Shown here piece after piece: positions 26,998-36,195 of a stretch of 64,000 bases of DNA; within the stretch, counting starts at the first letter, position 1; every line of letters starts with the position of its first letter. The stretch is from DASWNP01 sp036399175 (lineage in GTDB: Bacteria > Acidobacteriota > Blastocatellia > Pyrinomonadales > Pyrinomonadaceae): assembly GCA_036399175.1 (NCBI GenBank), contig DASWNP010000046.1, positions 248,001 to 312,000 of the forward strand, read 5' to 3'. The notes below the pieces were generated by a model. It saw only the letters and a list, made by a program, of their open reading frames with translations. It did no database searches and had not been told where the DNA came from. Both the position numbers and the translations under genes were made by a program.

Positions 26998-27771
26998 TTA
27001 CGCTGTCTTCTTCTCTTCCTCGTACACGTCGCGCAGAACTTCGGAGATGGGTGGGGGCATGGTCGGCGGCGCTGAGGCGAACGAGGCGGCGCGCGTGCCC
27101 TGTAAGTAATCGACGCCGTTTCGGGTGTCGTCCGAGAGGGCTTTGGGTCGGCTGCCTCCGCCCGCGACGTTGACGCTCGCGCTATGCGGCGCGGCGTCTT
27201 CGCGCAGGTGGCGTCGGCTCTCTTCGAGCAGCGAGGCGGCGCGCGTGCGGCGCTGGCGGTCGAGGCTGCGAATGGCGGCCATCGTCTGCGGCGCTTCGGC
27301 AGGCTCGCGCTCAAGGCGACGGAGCACCTGCACGTAGCGGTGTAGCTCTTGCGAATGAGTGAAGCGGTGCGATTCGTCGCCCTGCTCGCTCTCCAACACG
27401 TAGGAGAGATGCTCGACCGAGGATTGATAATCGCCCGCGCGATGATTGAGCGCGCCGAGGGCGAAATAGACGAGCGGCGGCGGGTCGGTCATCATCATCA
27501 GGATGCGCTCGCCCCGGCTGATGACCTCGGCAATCTCGAAGCCGTACCAGCGCTTCTCTTCGTCGCGCAGGATTTCGTTGGCGGCGATGTAGAAGTCGAA
27601 GATGCTGCGGATGTCCTGCTGCTCGGAGCGCTGCACGGCACGCCACACAAAAAAGACGACTACTGCGAAGAAGATAATCACCGTCAGAGGTATCCCCATC
27701 ACGTTCAGCATCGCCATGATGACGATGATAGCGATGAGACGCTGCAACGCTTCTTTTCCGTTACTGCCCAT
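26998..27771 (-). CDS. Membrane-anchored hypothetical protein with TPR-like segment
   Basis: 257 residues from the ATG at 27771 (MGSNGKEALQRL). Two adjacent hydrophobic stretches, LIAIIVIMAMLNVMGIPL and TVIIFFAVVVFFVW, anchor the N-terminus. The cytoplasmic part contains VYFALGALNHRAGDYQSSVEHLSYVLE, typical of a tetratricopeptide unit. The C-terminus is disordered, Ser/Pro-rich, and ends in a charged helix. It is the gene upstream of the kinase on the same strand. Function unknown. Confidence 0.65.
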   Translation of the reverse strand: MGSNGKEALQRLIAIIVIMAMLNVMGIPLTVIIFFAVVVFFVWRAVQRSEQQDIRSIFDFYIAANEILRDEEKRWYGFEIAEVISRGERILMMMTDPPPLVYFALGALNHRAGDYQSSVEHLSYVLESEQGDESHRFTHSQELHRYVQVLRRLEREPAEAPQTMAAIRSLDRQRRTRAASLLEESRRHLREDAAPHSASVNVAGGGSRPKALSDDTRNGVDYLQGTRAASFASAPPTMPPPISEVLRDVYEEEKKTA

Positions 27772-27857
27772 AAAACATCCAGAGAGTCCGCGTGTCTGGT
27801 GTGGAAGCGCCGTCGGGGAGCGGCGAGCCCGACCGTCTCGGGTTAGCCCGGCGTCTA

Positions 27858-28934
27858 TCAATTCGGCTTTACGATTCGTCGTCGGATACTGCTACCGGCT
27901 TCGACCGTCGAGAGCGAGCCGCCGAGGTCGCGCGTCGTTTCGCCCTCGGCGATGCAAGCCTTCACGGCATCTTCCACCGCGCGGCCTGCCGCCGCCTCTC
28001 CGAGGTATTCTAGCATCATCGCCGCAGTGAGAATAGCACCTGCCGGATTGGCCTCGGATTTTCCCGCCAACGGCGGCGCGCTGCCGTGCACCGGCTCGAA
28101 CAGAGAGACTTTGCCCGGATGAATGTTGCCCGAAGCCGCGAGGCCGAGCCCGCCCTGGAGAGCCGCGCCGAGGTCTGTCAGGATGTCGCCGAACAGGTTG
28201 CTCGTGACGATGCAATCGTACTGCGAAGGATTGAGCACCATGAACATCGTCATCGCATCGACGTACTGGTGATTGGCTTCGATGTCCGGGTAGCGCGCGG
28301 CGACTTCCCGAAAGACTCTCTGCCAGAGGTCGCCGCCGAAGCGCTGGACGTTCGACTTGTCGGCCATCGTCACGCGCTTCTTTCGTCCCCTATCGCGCGC
28401 ATACTCGAAGGCGGCAACGATGATTCTCTCCACCCCGCGCCGCGTGTTCAGTTCCTCCTGCGTGGCTATCTCGTCGATGGTTCCCTTCTTCAGAAAACCG
28501 CCCGCGCCGCTGTATGCGCCCTCAGTGTTCTCTCGAAAGACGACGAAATCAATCTCGTCGGTGCTACGACCTCGCAAGGGCGTGAGCCGCTCGTGCAGGA
28601 GGCGCACGGGGCGGAGGTTGATGTAGAGGTCGAGGCCGCGACGCATGCCGAGCAGGATGTCTTCGGCGTGCTTGTTCGAGGGAACGCGCGGGTCGCCGAA
28701 AGCCCCCGCGAGGATGGCGTTGAACTCACGCGAGAGCATTTCGAGCGCGCCCTCGGGAAGCGTCACGCCTTCGCGCAGATATTTGTCAGCGCCCCAGTCG
28801 AAATGCTCGAACTCAAGCTCGACGCCGTGCGTCGCGCGCAGGTGTTCGAGCACGCCGACGGCCTCCGTTACGACTTCAGTCCCGATGCCGTCGCCGGGTA
28901 TGACGGCGACTCGTTTAACTTTTCTCGTCATCAT
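27858..28934 (-). CDS. leuB: Isocitrate/isopropylmalate dehydrogenase family (3-isopropylmalate dehydrogenase type)
   Basis: 358 residues, the LeuB length. Motifs: VAVIPGDGIGTEVVTEAV, the substrate Arg region INLRPVRLL, FRENTEGAYSGAGG, KRVTMADKSNVQRFGGDLW with catalytic Lys, the metal-binding SNLFGDILTDLGAALQGGLGLA, and EPVHGSAPPLAGK of the NAD site. Family members oxidatively decarboxylate isopropylmalate, isocitrate, tartrate or homoisocitrate. LeuB is the default by length and motif, but no other leu gene is nearby, so the substrate is less certain than the fold. Confidence 0.78.
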   Translation of the reverse strand: MMTRKVKRVAVIPGDGIGTEVVTEAVGVLEHLRATHGVELEFEHFDWGADKYLREGVTLPEGALEMLSREFNAILAGAFGDPRVPSNKHAEDILLGMRRGLDLYINLRPVRLLHERLTPLRGRSTDEIDFVVFRENTEGAYSGAGGFLKKGTIDEIATQEELNTRRGVERIIVAAFEYARDRGRKKRVTMADKSNVQRFGGDLWQRVFREVAARYPDIEANHQYVDAMTMFMVLNPSQYDCIVTSNLFGDILTDLGAALQGGLGLAASGNIHPGKVSLFEPVHGSAPPLAGKSEANPAGAILTAAMMLEYLGEAAAGRAVEDAVKACIAEGETTRDLGGSLSTVEAGSSIRRRIVKPN

Positions 28935-28991
28935 TCAGTAAAGGTCAAGCCCTCCGCTTGCCGGTGTCGATAAAGCCTCAGTCCTGTTGGT

Positions 28992-30140
28992 TCACTTTCG
29001 TATCTCGCTCGTCAATCGCTCGTCCTCCGTATGGATGACGACTTCGGCTTCTCTGACTTGCTTGAAGGTCTGGAAGGCCGCCGACTCGACCGCCGCCACC
29101 ATCTCGACGTGGAGGCCGCGCGCTCCCGTCCCGCGACGGATGCTGCGCGCGATGACGTGTTCGATGGCCTCGTCCGTCACCGTGAGGCGCAAGCCTTCGG
29201 CCTCGAACTCGTTGACGAACTGCGGAAGGACGTTTTCGGTCATAATCCTTCGGAGCGTTTCGACGGGCAAGGCTGGAAAAGTGACGATGCGCGCGAAACG
29301 CCCGATAAGCTCGGGCAGGAAGCCGAACTTCTGGAAGGAAGCGACTTCGTCGATGGTCAGCGTTTCGAGGTCGTCTTCGTTCGAGCCGTGAAAGCCGATG
29401 CGCGAGCGTCGCTCTTTGAGCAGCTCGTCGAAGCCGGAGAACGCGCCGCAGGCGATGAAGGGCACGTCGCGCGTCGAGAACTTCGCGCGATAGCCGAACT
29501 CCGAAAAGCCGTAGTCCATCGGAGCCATCACGTCCGTTCCTTCGAGCATCGCCAGAAGCTCGCGCTGCACGCCGTAGCCTGACACGTCTTTGGTCGTGCC
29601 CTGCCCTGCGAAGCGCGCGTTGCTGGAAGATGAAGCGAGTTTATCGAACTCGTCGAGGCAGACGACGCCGCAGGAGGCGAGCAGGAGGTCGCCATGAGCG
29701 GCGTCGATGAGGCGCGTGATGATGGTCTTCACGTCGTCGCCGATGTAGCCGCTTTCGGTGAAGCTCGTGATATCGACGATGACGGTCGGCAGATGAAAGA
29801 CGTTCTGAAAGAGCGTCTCGACGAGGAAGGTTTTGCCGCAGCCGGTCGGCCCCATGAGCAGGTAGTTCTGCTTCGGCGTGAGAGCGCGCCGCTCCGTGCC
29901 CTCGACGTGCAGACGCTTCAGACGCCGGACGTGCCTGTAGGCCATGAGCGCGAGCGCGCGACGCTGCGCGTCCTGCCCCTTGTAGCCGACGCGCTCAAGC
30001 TCCGCGGCAATCTCGGGCGGCGAAGGCATCGGCAGTTCTTCGACGAACTCGCGCAGAGCCGCCTGCTCGGGGCTCGGCAAATCGTCCTCTTCGCCGAAAG
30101 GGTCTTCGTCGCGTTCCCAATCTCTCGTCGTCGGTTTCAT
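28992..30140 (-). CDS. ClpX-like AAA+ ATPase lacking the zinc-binding domain
   Basis: 382 residues. Walker A LLMGPTGCGKTFL (97-104), ClpX-style VDITSFTESGYIGDDV, Walker B GVVCLDEFDKL (158-167), then FIACGAFSGFDELLKERRSRIGF: the RIGF at 247-250 sits where ClpX has its ClpP-binding IGF loop. PELIGRFARIVTFPAL and a GARGLHVEM sensor-2 segment follow. ClpX normally starts with a four-Cys zinc domain; here it is replaced by about 45 acidic residues. It could be a ClpP-docking unfoldase with different adaptor needs. A universal stress protein is encoded upstream. Confidence 0.83.
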   Translation of the reverse strand: MKPTTRDWERDEDPFGEEDDLPSPEQAALREFVEELPMPSPPEIAAELERVGYKGQDAQRRALALMAYRHVRRLKRLHVEGTERRALTPKQNYLLMGPTGCGKTFLVETLFQNVFHLPTVIVDITSFTESGYIGDDVKTIITRLIDAAHGDLLLASCGVVCLDEFDKLASSSSNARFAGQGTTKDVSGYGVQRELLAMLEGTDVMAPMDYGFSEFGYRAKFSTRDVPFIACGAFSGFDELLKERRSRIGFHGSNEDDLETLTIDEVASFQKFGFLPELIGRFARIVTFPALPVETLRRIMTENVLPQFVNEFEAEGLRLTVTDEAIEHVIARSIRRGTGARGLHVEMVAAVESAAFQTFKQVREAEVVIHTEDERLTSEIRK

Positions 30141-30173
30141 CTTCCTCGAATCTTGCAGCAGTCAGTCCGTCAT

Positions 30174-30614
30174 CTAAAAGGGCACGCAGAGCACGGGCAC
30201 GCGCGCCCCGCGCAGAACTTTCTCGGCGGTCGAGCCGAAGAGCACTTCTTCGGGCGGAGTGGAGCGTCCGCGCATGCCCATCACAATCATCGGCAAATCG
30301 AGGTCGCGCGCGATTTTCAAAATCTCGACGAAGGGCACGCCGACGACAATCATCTGCTCGACATCGACGCCGCGCGTCTCCAATCCTTCGAGCATGTTTG
30401 CCATGCTCATTTCGGCCTGCTCGCGCAGGCGCGCTCTTATCTCTTCGGACGTGCCGAGCGCGGAGGCCACCGCATCGTCAACGAAGTCCTGGTTGATGAC
30501 GTGCAAAAGCGTCAGGTCGCCGTCGGGCTCGGCGATGCCGATGGCGACGCGCACGGCGTTCAAAGACGTAGGCGAAAAATCGACCGGAACAAGAATATCT
30601 GGCGCTTTGAGCAT
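30174..30614 (-). CDS. Universal stress protein (UspA family)
   Basis: 146 residues starting MLKAPDILVPVDFSPTSLNAV, the classical Usp N-terminus. The C-terminal ATP-binding motif reads VMGMRGRSTPPEEVLFGSTAEKVLRGARVPVLCV, fitting G-x2-G-x9-G-(S/T). A nucleotide-binding Usp is therefore likely. It is encoded 33 bases before the ClpX-like ATPase and is probably in the same transcript, which hints at a stress-related unit. Longer in-frame starts add residues not found in the family. Confidence 0.9.
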   Translation of the reverse strand: MLKAPDILVPVDFSPTSLNAVRVAIGIAEPDGDLTLLHVINQDFVDDAVASALGTSEEIRARLREQAEMSMANMLEGLETRGVDVEQMIVVGVPFVEILKIARDLDLPMIVMGMRGRSTPPEEVLFGSTAEKVLRGARVPVLCVPF

Positions 30615-30660
30615 GAGATTTTTAAGACCCCCTCTCCTGCAAGCCCTCAGAAGCAATTCA

Positions 30661-30791
30661 AACAGGGATGGACAGGACGGAAAAGAAATGATGAATGAGG
30701 AATGCTGAATGCGGAATAAAAAGCAGTTGTCTTTAATTCATCATTCATAATTCATAATTCCTCATTTGTCTTTGTCCTGTCTATCCCTGTT
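30661..30791. repeat. Composite nested inverted repeat (outer AACAGGGATGGACAGGAC, inner ATGNNGA heptads)
   Basis: Outer arms 30661-30678 and 30773-30791 are near-perfect complements. Inside are inverted heptads: ATGATGA, ATGAGGA, ATGCTGA, ATGCGGA on the left, and CATTCAT, AATTCAT and AATTCCT type words on the right (30735-30767). The M28 peptidase stop codon TAA is part of the outer right arm on the minus strand. Confidence 0.85.
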
Positions 30792-31914
30792 AATTCTTTG
30801 AAGACGCGCGTGACAGTCGCTCTTCAATGCGCGGCAGGCTCGCTGCGACTACGTCGCCGACAATCTGCAAGCTGCGCGGGGAGATTTTATCGAGCGTATC
30901 TTCGGCTGTGTGCCAGTAAGGATACGAGGTGAGCTGAATGATGTCTACGGCATCGACGCCCTCGCGCATGAAAGGCTCGTGGTCGTCGCCGCCGATGGCC
31001 TCCTCGCGGCGGACGAACTGCGCGGCGTGTCCAAGCTCGCGCGCCGTCTCCCAGATAACATCGACGAGCCAGCGCGTGCTCGAAGCGTCGCGCGGAAGCT
31101 CCAGGTTTTTGTAGCCAATCATGTCGAGCAAAACGAGAGCACGCACACGTCGCAGCTCGTCGCGCTTCTTCAGTTGAGAGACGAGACGGCGGCTGCCGTA
31201 AGTGTTGTCGGGCGCATCGCTCGTGCTGCACTCGTCCCAACTGCGACAGAAAGCCTCTTCGCCGTCGAAGAAGACGAACCAGTAGGTGAAGCGCGGGCGG
31301 CGGGGCGCGGAGCTGAGCGTGCGCGCCAGTTCCAGCAGCGCGCCGGTGGACGAGCCGGCGTCGTTTGCCCCGACGAAGCGAAACTCTTTGAAGAGCTTCG
31401 TATCGTAATGGCTGGCGACGACGATGCGCTCGGCTGACTCGCCCTTCAGCTCGGCCAAGACGTTCGCCATCCTGCGCGCGCCGATTGGCGTCGAGGCGTT
31501 AAACTCGTCGGTCGAAACCTTCAGCCCGTAAGACTTCAGCTCGCGGACGATGTAGCGTCGCGTCTCGGCAGACTCGGGCGAGCCCGCCGGTCGCGGCCCC
31601 ATCTCGACGATTCTCTTCACATGCGCGAAAGCGCGCTCGCCGTCGAAAGCCGCGCTTTCACCTTCGCGTGCGCGTGCACCGCTCTTTTTCTCAAGAGAAG
31701 AGGTGTTGATTGAAGCCGGGCGCGGATGGCTCGGCGTCGAAGCGAAGGAGGCGAGGAAGGAGTTGGGAGCTAGGAGCAGGAGGAGCGCGAGCGTGAAGGC
31801 GAAGCGACTGGCGAGCGCAAGGCTACGGCGGAGGGAGAGCGCGCAGCTGAGACGCCCTCGCTCGCTCGCCGCCTGCGATTCGAGCGAGCGGACGTTGTTC
31901 TGTGTCAGGCGCAT
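30790..31914 (-). CDS. M28 family metallopeptidase (glutaminyl-peptide cyclotransferase-like), secreted
   Basis: 374 residues from the ATG at 31914; a GTG at 32004, six bases after the upstream stop, is an alternative. A hydrophobic segment FAFTLALLLLLAPNSFLASF marks a signal peptide or anchor. The catalytic domain has the zinc-ligand motifs VVASHYDTKLF, FVGANDAGSSTGALLELA and FVFFDGEEAF, then YGSRRLVSQL and VLLDMIG. The HYDTK...GAND...DGEEAF series is closest to bacterial glutaminyl cyclases, which make N-terminal pyroglutamate, though aminopeptidase activity is equally possible. It acts outside the cytoplasm. Confidence 0.82.
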   Translation of the reverse strand: MRLTQNNVRSLESQAASERGRLSCALSLRRSLALASRFAFTLALLLLLAPNSFLASFASTPSHPRPASINTSSLEKKSGARAREGESAAFDGERAFAHVKRIVEMGPRPAGSPESAETRRYIVRELKSYGLKVSTDEFNASTPIGARRMANVLAELKGESAERIVVASHYDTKLFKEFRFVGANDAGSSTGALLELARTLSSAPRRPRFTYWFVFFDGEEAFCRSWDECSTSDAPDNTYGSRRLVSQLKKRDELRRVRALVLLDMIGYKNLELPRDASSTRWLVDVIWETARELGHAAQFVRREEAIGGDDHEPFMREGVDAVDIIQLTSYPYWHTAEDTLDKISPRSLQIVGDVVAASLPRIEERLSRASSKN

Positions 31915-32009
31915 CGCGTTGAAAAAAGCTCGCGCCTCGGAAGGCGCGGAAGAAGATGCGTCGGATGGCTTCCGAATCGCACGGCAGCGTGTGGCAATCT
32001 CCACTTCTC

Positions 32010-32600
32010 TTACGCAGACGTTTTACCGGCTGGCTTCGCATCCGCTTTCTTGTCAGTGCGATGCTCGGAAGGACGACGCGCGGCGCGCTCGCGCTCGTGC
32101 AGGGCGCGGCCTCTTCCGGCCAGTAAGTCCAAGCCCTTCTCGAAGACCGTGAACGGAAAATCGGCGACCGCCGAGAGCACCTGCCATGCGGCGACGGCTT
32201 CAAACTCCACCAGAGTCGAGAGTTTCTTCGGCAGAGGCATCTCTCGAAATTCCTTTCGGAAATCCCTCACCGTCTCTTCCTCGGTCGGCTCTCTTTCGGT
32301 GGCCGGAACGGGGCGCAAAACGAGGTCGCCCCCGTGCTCGATTTTCGCCTGACAGGCCAGACGCTCGCCCGACGCCAGTCGCTCCGGACTCAGACGCTCT
32401 CTCTCGGCATCGGTCAGCCCCGACAGAAGCGTCGCGCCCTCAAGGACAATCACCGCGCACGTATCACACTCGCCGCGTCCATTGCATTCGGCTGGCAGGC
32501 GCACACCCATCCGCTTCGCCGCGTCCCAAAGATACGCGCCCTCGGCCACGATGCCGCCGAGCGGTTGACCGTCCATCTGCCATTCGACTTTAACGCTCAT
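32010..32600 (-). CDS. 2Fe-2S ferredoxin-domain protein
   Basis: 196 residues. A plant-type ferredoxin fold occupies the first 90 residues: LWDAAKRMGVRLPAECNGRGECDTCAVIV, with a distal Cys in ERLACQAKI, giving the four cluster ligands. The remaining 100 residues are helical, charged and end in a Lys/Ala-rich tail with no known domain. It is probably an electron carrier; the partner enzyme is not encoded nearby. The M28 peptidase follows on the same strand. Confidence 0.82.
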   Translation of the reverse strand: MSVKVEWQMDGQPLGGIVAEGAYLWDAAKRMGVRLPAECNGRGECDTCAVIVLEGATLLSGLTDAERERLSPERLASGERLACQAKIEHGGDLVLRPVPATEREPTEEETVRDFRKEFREMPLPKKLSTLVEFEAVAAWQVLSAVADFPFTVFEKGLDLLAGRGRALHERERAARRPSEHRTDKKADAKPAGKTSA

Positions 32601-32686
32601 CTCAAATCCTCTCGCCTGAGCGACAAGCTCTGACCTCACAATCTTTTTCGGGGAGACTTTACTCGCAAGTTACAACCTTTCAACAT

Positions 32687-32790
32687 GAAAGGCAAAGGGC
32701 AAAGGTAAAAAGGAAAAAGGCAAAAGTGAAGCGGAAGCCACTTTCGATTTAATTCCTCACCTTTGCCTTTTACCCTTTGCCCTTTGCCCT
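32687..32790. repeat. Inverted heptanucleotide array (GGCAAAG)
   Basis: Left arm 32687-32724: GGCAAAG, GGCAAAG, GTAAAAA, GGAAAAA, GGCAAAA. Right arm 32761-32790: CTTTGCC, TTTTACC, CTTTGCC, CTTTGCC. It lies between fur and the ferredoxin gene. Confidence 0.85.
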
Positions 32791-32796
32791 CTGTCT

Positions 32797-33303
32797 TCAG
32801 TGTGTGCCGGGCGCTGAAGCGAAGCGGACGCGCGGCTCGGCTGCCGACTCGTCTTTCCTCGGCTTGTCGCCCGCGTGGCGCTGGCAGTTCGAGCAGATGC
32901 CGAAGATGCGCAGGGAGTGTTGAATCGGAACGAAATGATGCTTGGCGAGAATGGCGTCCTGTATGGCTTCGAGTTCGGCGGAGAAGAATTCGATGGTCAT
33001 TCCGCATTCGGTGCAAATCATGTGGTCGTGATGCGGATGCTTGTAGTTGTGCTCGTAGCGCGTGCGCCCGTCGCCGAAGCGCACCTCTCGCGCCAGCCCC
33101 GCATCGACCAGAAGCTTCAGCGTGCGATAGACGGTCGTATGCCCGACGCTCGGGTCTTCCTGCTTCACCAGATTGTAGAGGTCTTCGCTCGACAGGTGCT
33201 CTTCGGTGCGCAGGAAAACGTCGAGAATCAAATCTCTCTGGGCTGTGCGCTTGAGCCCCGCGCGCTGGATATGGCGATGGAAAACTTCCTTCTCTTCAGT
33301 CAT
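32797..33303 (-). CDS. Fur family metal-dependent transcriptional repressor
   Basis: 168 residues. Winged helix: GLKRTAQRDLILDVFLRTEEHLSSEDLYNLVKQ, then VGHTTVYRTLKLLVDAGLAREV. Metal and dimer region: HPHHDHMICTECGMTIEF and a second FGICSNC, giving the two CxxC pairs of the structural zinc site. The ATG at 33303 has a perfect GGAGG. It could be Fur, Zur or PerR; sequence alone does not decide. feoAB at 61 kb are natural targets if it is Fur. The tail from residue 145 is low complexity. Confidence 0.9.
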   Translation of the reverse strand: MTEEKEVFHRHIQRAGLKRTAQRDLILDVFLRTEEHLSSEDLYNLVKQEDPSVGHTTVYRTLKLLVDAGLAREVRFGDGRTRYEHNYKHPHHDHMICTECGMTIEFFSAELEAIQDAILAKHHFVPIQHSLRIFGICSNCQRHAGDKPRKDESAAEPRVRFASAPGTH

Positions 33304-33445
33304 AAACCTCCGGCTTACGAACCTTCCCTGACAGACGAGGCTTTTCTTTGCGGCGGCGACGAGCCACATTTTACCACACCGTCCGAACCCCACGCGAAGA
33401 AGTTGGCTGCCAGACTCCCCTCCGTGCTAATCTCTCCCTCACGGT

Positions 33446-33776
<331 letters not shown>

Positions 33777-33921
33777 GACGTTTTGAGAGCATCTGCCTCG
33801 CGTTGCCTGTAAGCTTGACCTGCGGCGCGCGTCGTCTCTACAATCACATTCAAAGTTCCCCAAACACGCAGCCCCCTTCGTAGTTAAACCGAACTTTCAT
33901 CTTTCATAAAAGGGGAGAATC

Positions 33922-34188
33922 ATGTCGAGACAACAGAGTGACGATAGCCAGGGTGATACGGGGACGAGAGACATCACTTATGATCTGATTAGCACCGCTT
34001 ACCATGCGCTTCAGGGCGCGGAGACCTTAGCTCTCTATATCGCCGACGCCGAGCAGGAGGGCAACCAGGAACTCGCGCAGTTCTTCCGCGAGACGAAGGA
34101 CGAGTATCAGCGCCGCGCCGACAGGGCGAAACAGTTGCTCACCAATCAACTCGGCCAGGGACAGGGACGCGGGGCATCAGGCTCATAA
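33922..34188 (+). CDS. Small hypothetical protein
   Basis: 88 residues with an ATG preceded by GGGGAGAATC. The middle (about residues 18-72) is a strongly amphipathic helical pair, ITYDLISTAYHALQGAETL followed by a QELAQFFRETKDEYQRRA segment, resembling small ferritin-like or bacterioferritin-comigratory helical proteins. Gln/Gly-rich ends look disordered. A strong terminator follows 49 bases after the stop, which supports a real monocistronic gene. Function unknown. Confidence 0.7.
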   Translation: MSRQQSDDSQGDTGTRDITYDLISTAYHALQGAETLALYIADAEQEGNQELAQFFRETKDEYQRRADRAKQLLTNQLGQGQGRGASGS

Positions 34189-34236
34189 CGGTGGAATAGA
34201 GAGCGCCGTAAGCACAGCGCCACTCAAGACGAAAAT

Positions 34237-34276
34237 AAAGCACGCTCGCCGCTATCAGCGGCGAGCGTGCTTTTTT
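34237..34276. terminator. Bidirectional intrinsic terminator
   Basis: Perfect 17-bp stem AAAGCACGCTCGCCGCT / AGCGGCGAGCGTGCTTT with a 3-base loop and a run of six T on the plus strand; the left flank is A-rich, so it can also serve the minus-strand gene at 34297. Confidence 0.88.
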
Positions 34277-34296
34277 CGTCCGACGAGAAGCGGAGC

Positions 34297-34491
34297 TTAC
34301 TCGTCGCCGGCGTCCCCTTGCACGCCTGAGAAGGGGTCGGCGCTGAGCACGGTGCTCATGCCGGGATTGTGTTCGCCGGAGGTTGGAGCGTCGGGCTCGG
34401 CGGCGTCGCCGCGCTCGGCCTCGCGCTCCTGCGTGTTGAAATGCTCGCCCTCAACCGTTTCCGGCGTCTGAGATTCGTCGTGCTCCTTCAT
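34297..34491 (-). CDS. Small acidic hypothetical protein
   Basis: 64 residues, Glu/Asp/Pro-rich, probably intrinsically disordered (MKEHDESQTPETVEGEHFNT at the start). An AGGAGA site lies 5 bases before the ATG, and a bidirectional terminator follows. These signals, not homology, are the reason to list it. Confidence 0.5.
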   Translation of the reverse strand: MKEHDESQTPETVEGEHFNTQEREAERGDAAEPDAPTSGEHNPGMSTVLSADPFSGVQGDAGDE

Positions 34492-34517
34492 CGGTCTCCT
34501 TCAGCCAAACGAGAAGA

Positions 34518-34652
34518 AATTAACAGGGATAGACAGGAGGAACAGAAATGCGGAATGATGAATGCGGAATGAAAAGCAGAAAGCAGTTCTTCTTTAATTC
34601 ATCATTCCTCATTCCTCATTCATCATTTCTCTTTATCCTGTCCATCCCTGTT
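34518..34652. repeat. Composite nested inverted repeat, sister of the one at 30661
   Basis: Outer arms AACAGGGATAGACAGGA (from 34522) and TCCTGTCCATCCCTGTT (to about 34652). Inner heptads are ATGCGGA, ATGATGA, ATGCGGA on the left and CATTCCT/CATTCAT words on the right (34600-34627). Words and nesting match the copy 3.9 kb away, but the arms are re-ordered. Confidence 0.85.
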
Positions 34653-34675
34653 TGAATCGGTTTTTGAGAGAGACG

Positions 34676-36193
34676 TTAATACTTCGGGACGCTCGGGTCT
34701 ACTTCGTTCGACCAGGCCGTGATGCCGCCCTTGAGGTTGGCGAGCCGACCCGTGAAGCCCGCGCGCTGGAGGGCTTCGATGGCTTTGGCGCTGCGACCGC
34801 CCATCTTGCAGTGAACGACTGTTTCGCGTCCGGGGTCGATTTCGTTCATGCGACCCACGACCTGACCGAGCGGAATCAGATTCGAGTTCGGGATACGACC
34901 TATCTCAAACTCGTGCGGCTCGCGCACGTCGATGATTTGAATATCGTCGCCCGCATCGAGGCGGCGCTTGAGTTCCGTCGCGGTAATCTCTTCCATCGCT
35001 GTTTGCTCCTTCGTCTGTGCGGTCGTCGCCTGCGCGGTCGGCTGCGGTTTCAGTCCGCAGAACTCTTCGTAGTCGATTAACTCCCTGATGGTCGGCTTCT
35101 CTCCGCAGAGGGGGCAGGCCGGGTCTTTCCTGAGCTTCAACTCGCGGAAGCGCATCTTCCATGCGTCGAAGAGCAGCAGACGATTGACGAGGGAGTCGCC
35201 GCCGCCGAGGATGAGCTTGATTGTTTCGTTGGCCTGAATCGAGCCGACGATGCCGGGCAAAACGCCGAGCACGCCGCCTTCGGCGCAACTCGGCACGAGA
35301 CCGGGCGGCGGCGGCTCAGGGTAGAGGCAACGATAGCACGCGCCGCGCTCAGCCCAGAAGACGCTCGCCTGTCCCTCGAAACGAAAGATGGAGCCGTAGA
35401 CGTTCGGCTTGCCCGTGAGGGCGCAGGCGTCGTTGACGAGGTATCGCGTCGGGAAATTGTCCGTGCCATCGACGACGATGTCGAACTCGCGGAAAAGCTC
35501 AAGGGCGTTTTCGCTCGTCAGTCGCGTCTCGAAGGTTTCGATGCGGATGTGCGGGTTGATGTCGGCGAGGCGGTCGCGCGCCGACTCGATTTTGGGGCGA
35601 CCGACATCGCGCGTGCCGTGCACGATTTGTCTTTGCAGGTTCGACTCGTCAACCACATCGAAATCGACGAGGCCGAGCGTGCCGACGCCCGCCGCCGCCA
35701 GGTACATGCCGAGCGGAGCGCCGAGCCCCCCCGTTCCAATCGTCAGCACGCGCGCCGCCTTCAGACGCCTCTGTCCCTCCATCCCGACTTCGGGCAGGAT
35801 GAGGTGGCGGCTGTAACGCGCAATCTCCTGCGGCGAAAGCGCGGGCAGAGACTCGACAGAAGTTTTACTCTCCGCTCCGGTTTTACCTTCCGCTCCGGCG
35901 AGCGATTCGACGCTCGACGCGCCTCCGGCAATCGCGGGCACAATCGAAAGCGTATCGCCGTCCTTCAAGGGCGTCTGGAGACGTTCGGCGTGGCGTATGT
36001 CTTCGTCGTTGACGTAGACGTTGACGAAATTTCTGAGCGCGTTCTGCTCGTTGTAGAGATGCTTGCGCAGGTCTGCGTGCGCGCTCGTCAGTTGGTCGAG
36101 CGCTTCGCCGACCGTCTGCGCCTCGACGCCGACTTCCGTCTGCCCGCCCGCAAACTGCCTGAGCGCGGTCGGAATAAAAATTGTCACTGACAT
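34676..36193 (-). CDS. MoaD/ThiS-like carrier - MoeB/ThiF-like E1 - rhodanese fusion protein
   Basis: 505 residues. Residues 1-91 are a ubiquitin-like sulfur carrier (MSVTIFIPTALRQF ... DGDTLSIVPAIAGG) whose GG, normally the free C-terminus, is at 90-91. A 25-residue Ser/Glu/Gly linker follows. Residues about 118-380 are an E1-like adenylyltransferase: LTIGTGGLGAPLG ATP loop, DGTDNFPTRYLVND, and zinc CYRCLYP / CPLC pairs. The last 100 residues are a rhodanese with active Cys in VVHCKMGGRS. Together they resemble mycobacterial CysO plus MoeZ. AGGAG precedes the ATG. It lies downstream of a JAMM peptidase and a CysM-type synthase gene on the same strand. The carrier GG must be freed by cleavage to work in the usual way. 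Confidence 0.88.
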   Translation of the reverse strand: MSVTIFIPTALRQFAGGQTEVGVEAQTVGEALDQLTSAHADLRKHLYNEQNALRNFVNVYVNDEDIRHAERLQTPLKDGDTLSIVPAIAGGASSVESLAGAEGKTGAESKTSVESLPALSPQEIARYSRHLILPEVGMEGQRRLKAARVLTIGTGGLGAPLGMYLAAAGVGTLGLVDFDVVDESNLQRQIVHGTRDVGRPKIESARDRLADINPHIRIETFETRLTSENALELFREFDIVVDGTDNFPTRYLVNDACALTGKPNVYGSIFRFEGQASVFWAERGACYRCLYPEPPPPGLVPSCAEGGVLGVLPGIVGSIQANETIKLILGGGDSLVNRLLLFDAWKMRFRELKLRKDPACPLCGEKPTIRELIDYEEFCGLKPQPTAQATTAQTKEQTAMEEITATELKRRLDAGDDIQIIDVREPHEFEIGRIPNSNLIPLGQVVGRMNEIDPGRETVVHCKMGGRSAKAIEALQRAGFTGRLANLKGGITAWSNEVDPSVPKY

Positions 36194-36195
36194 CT

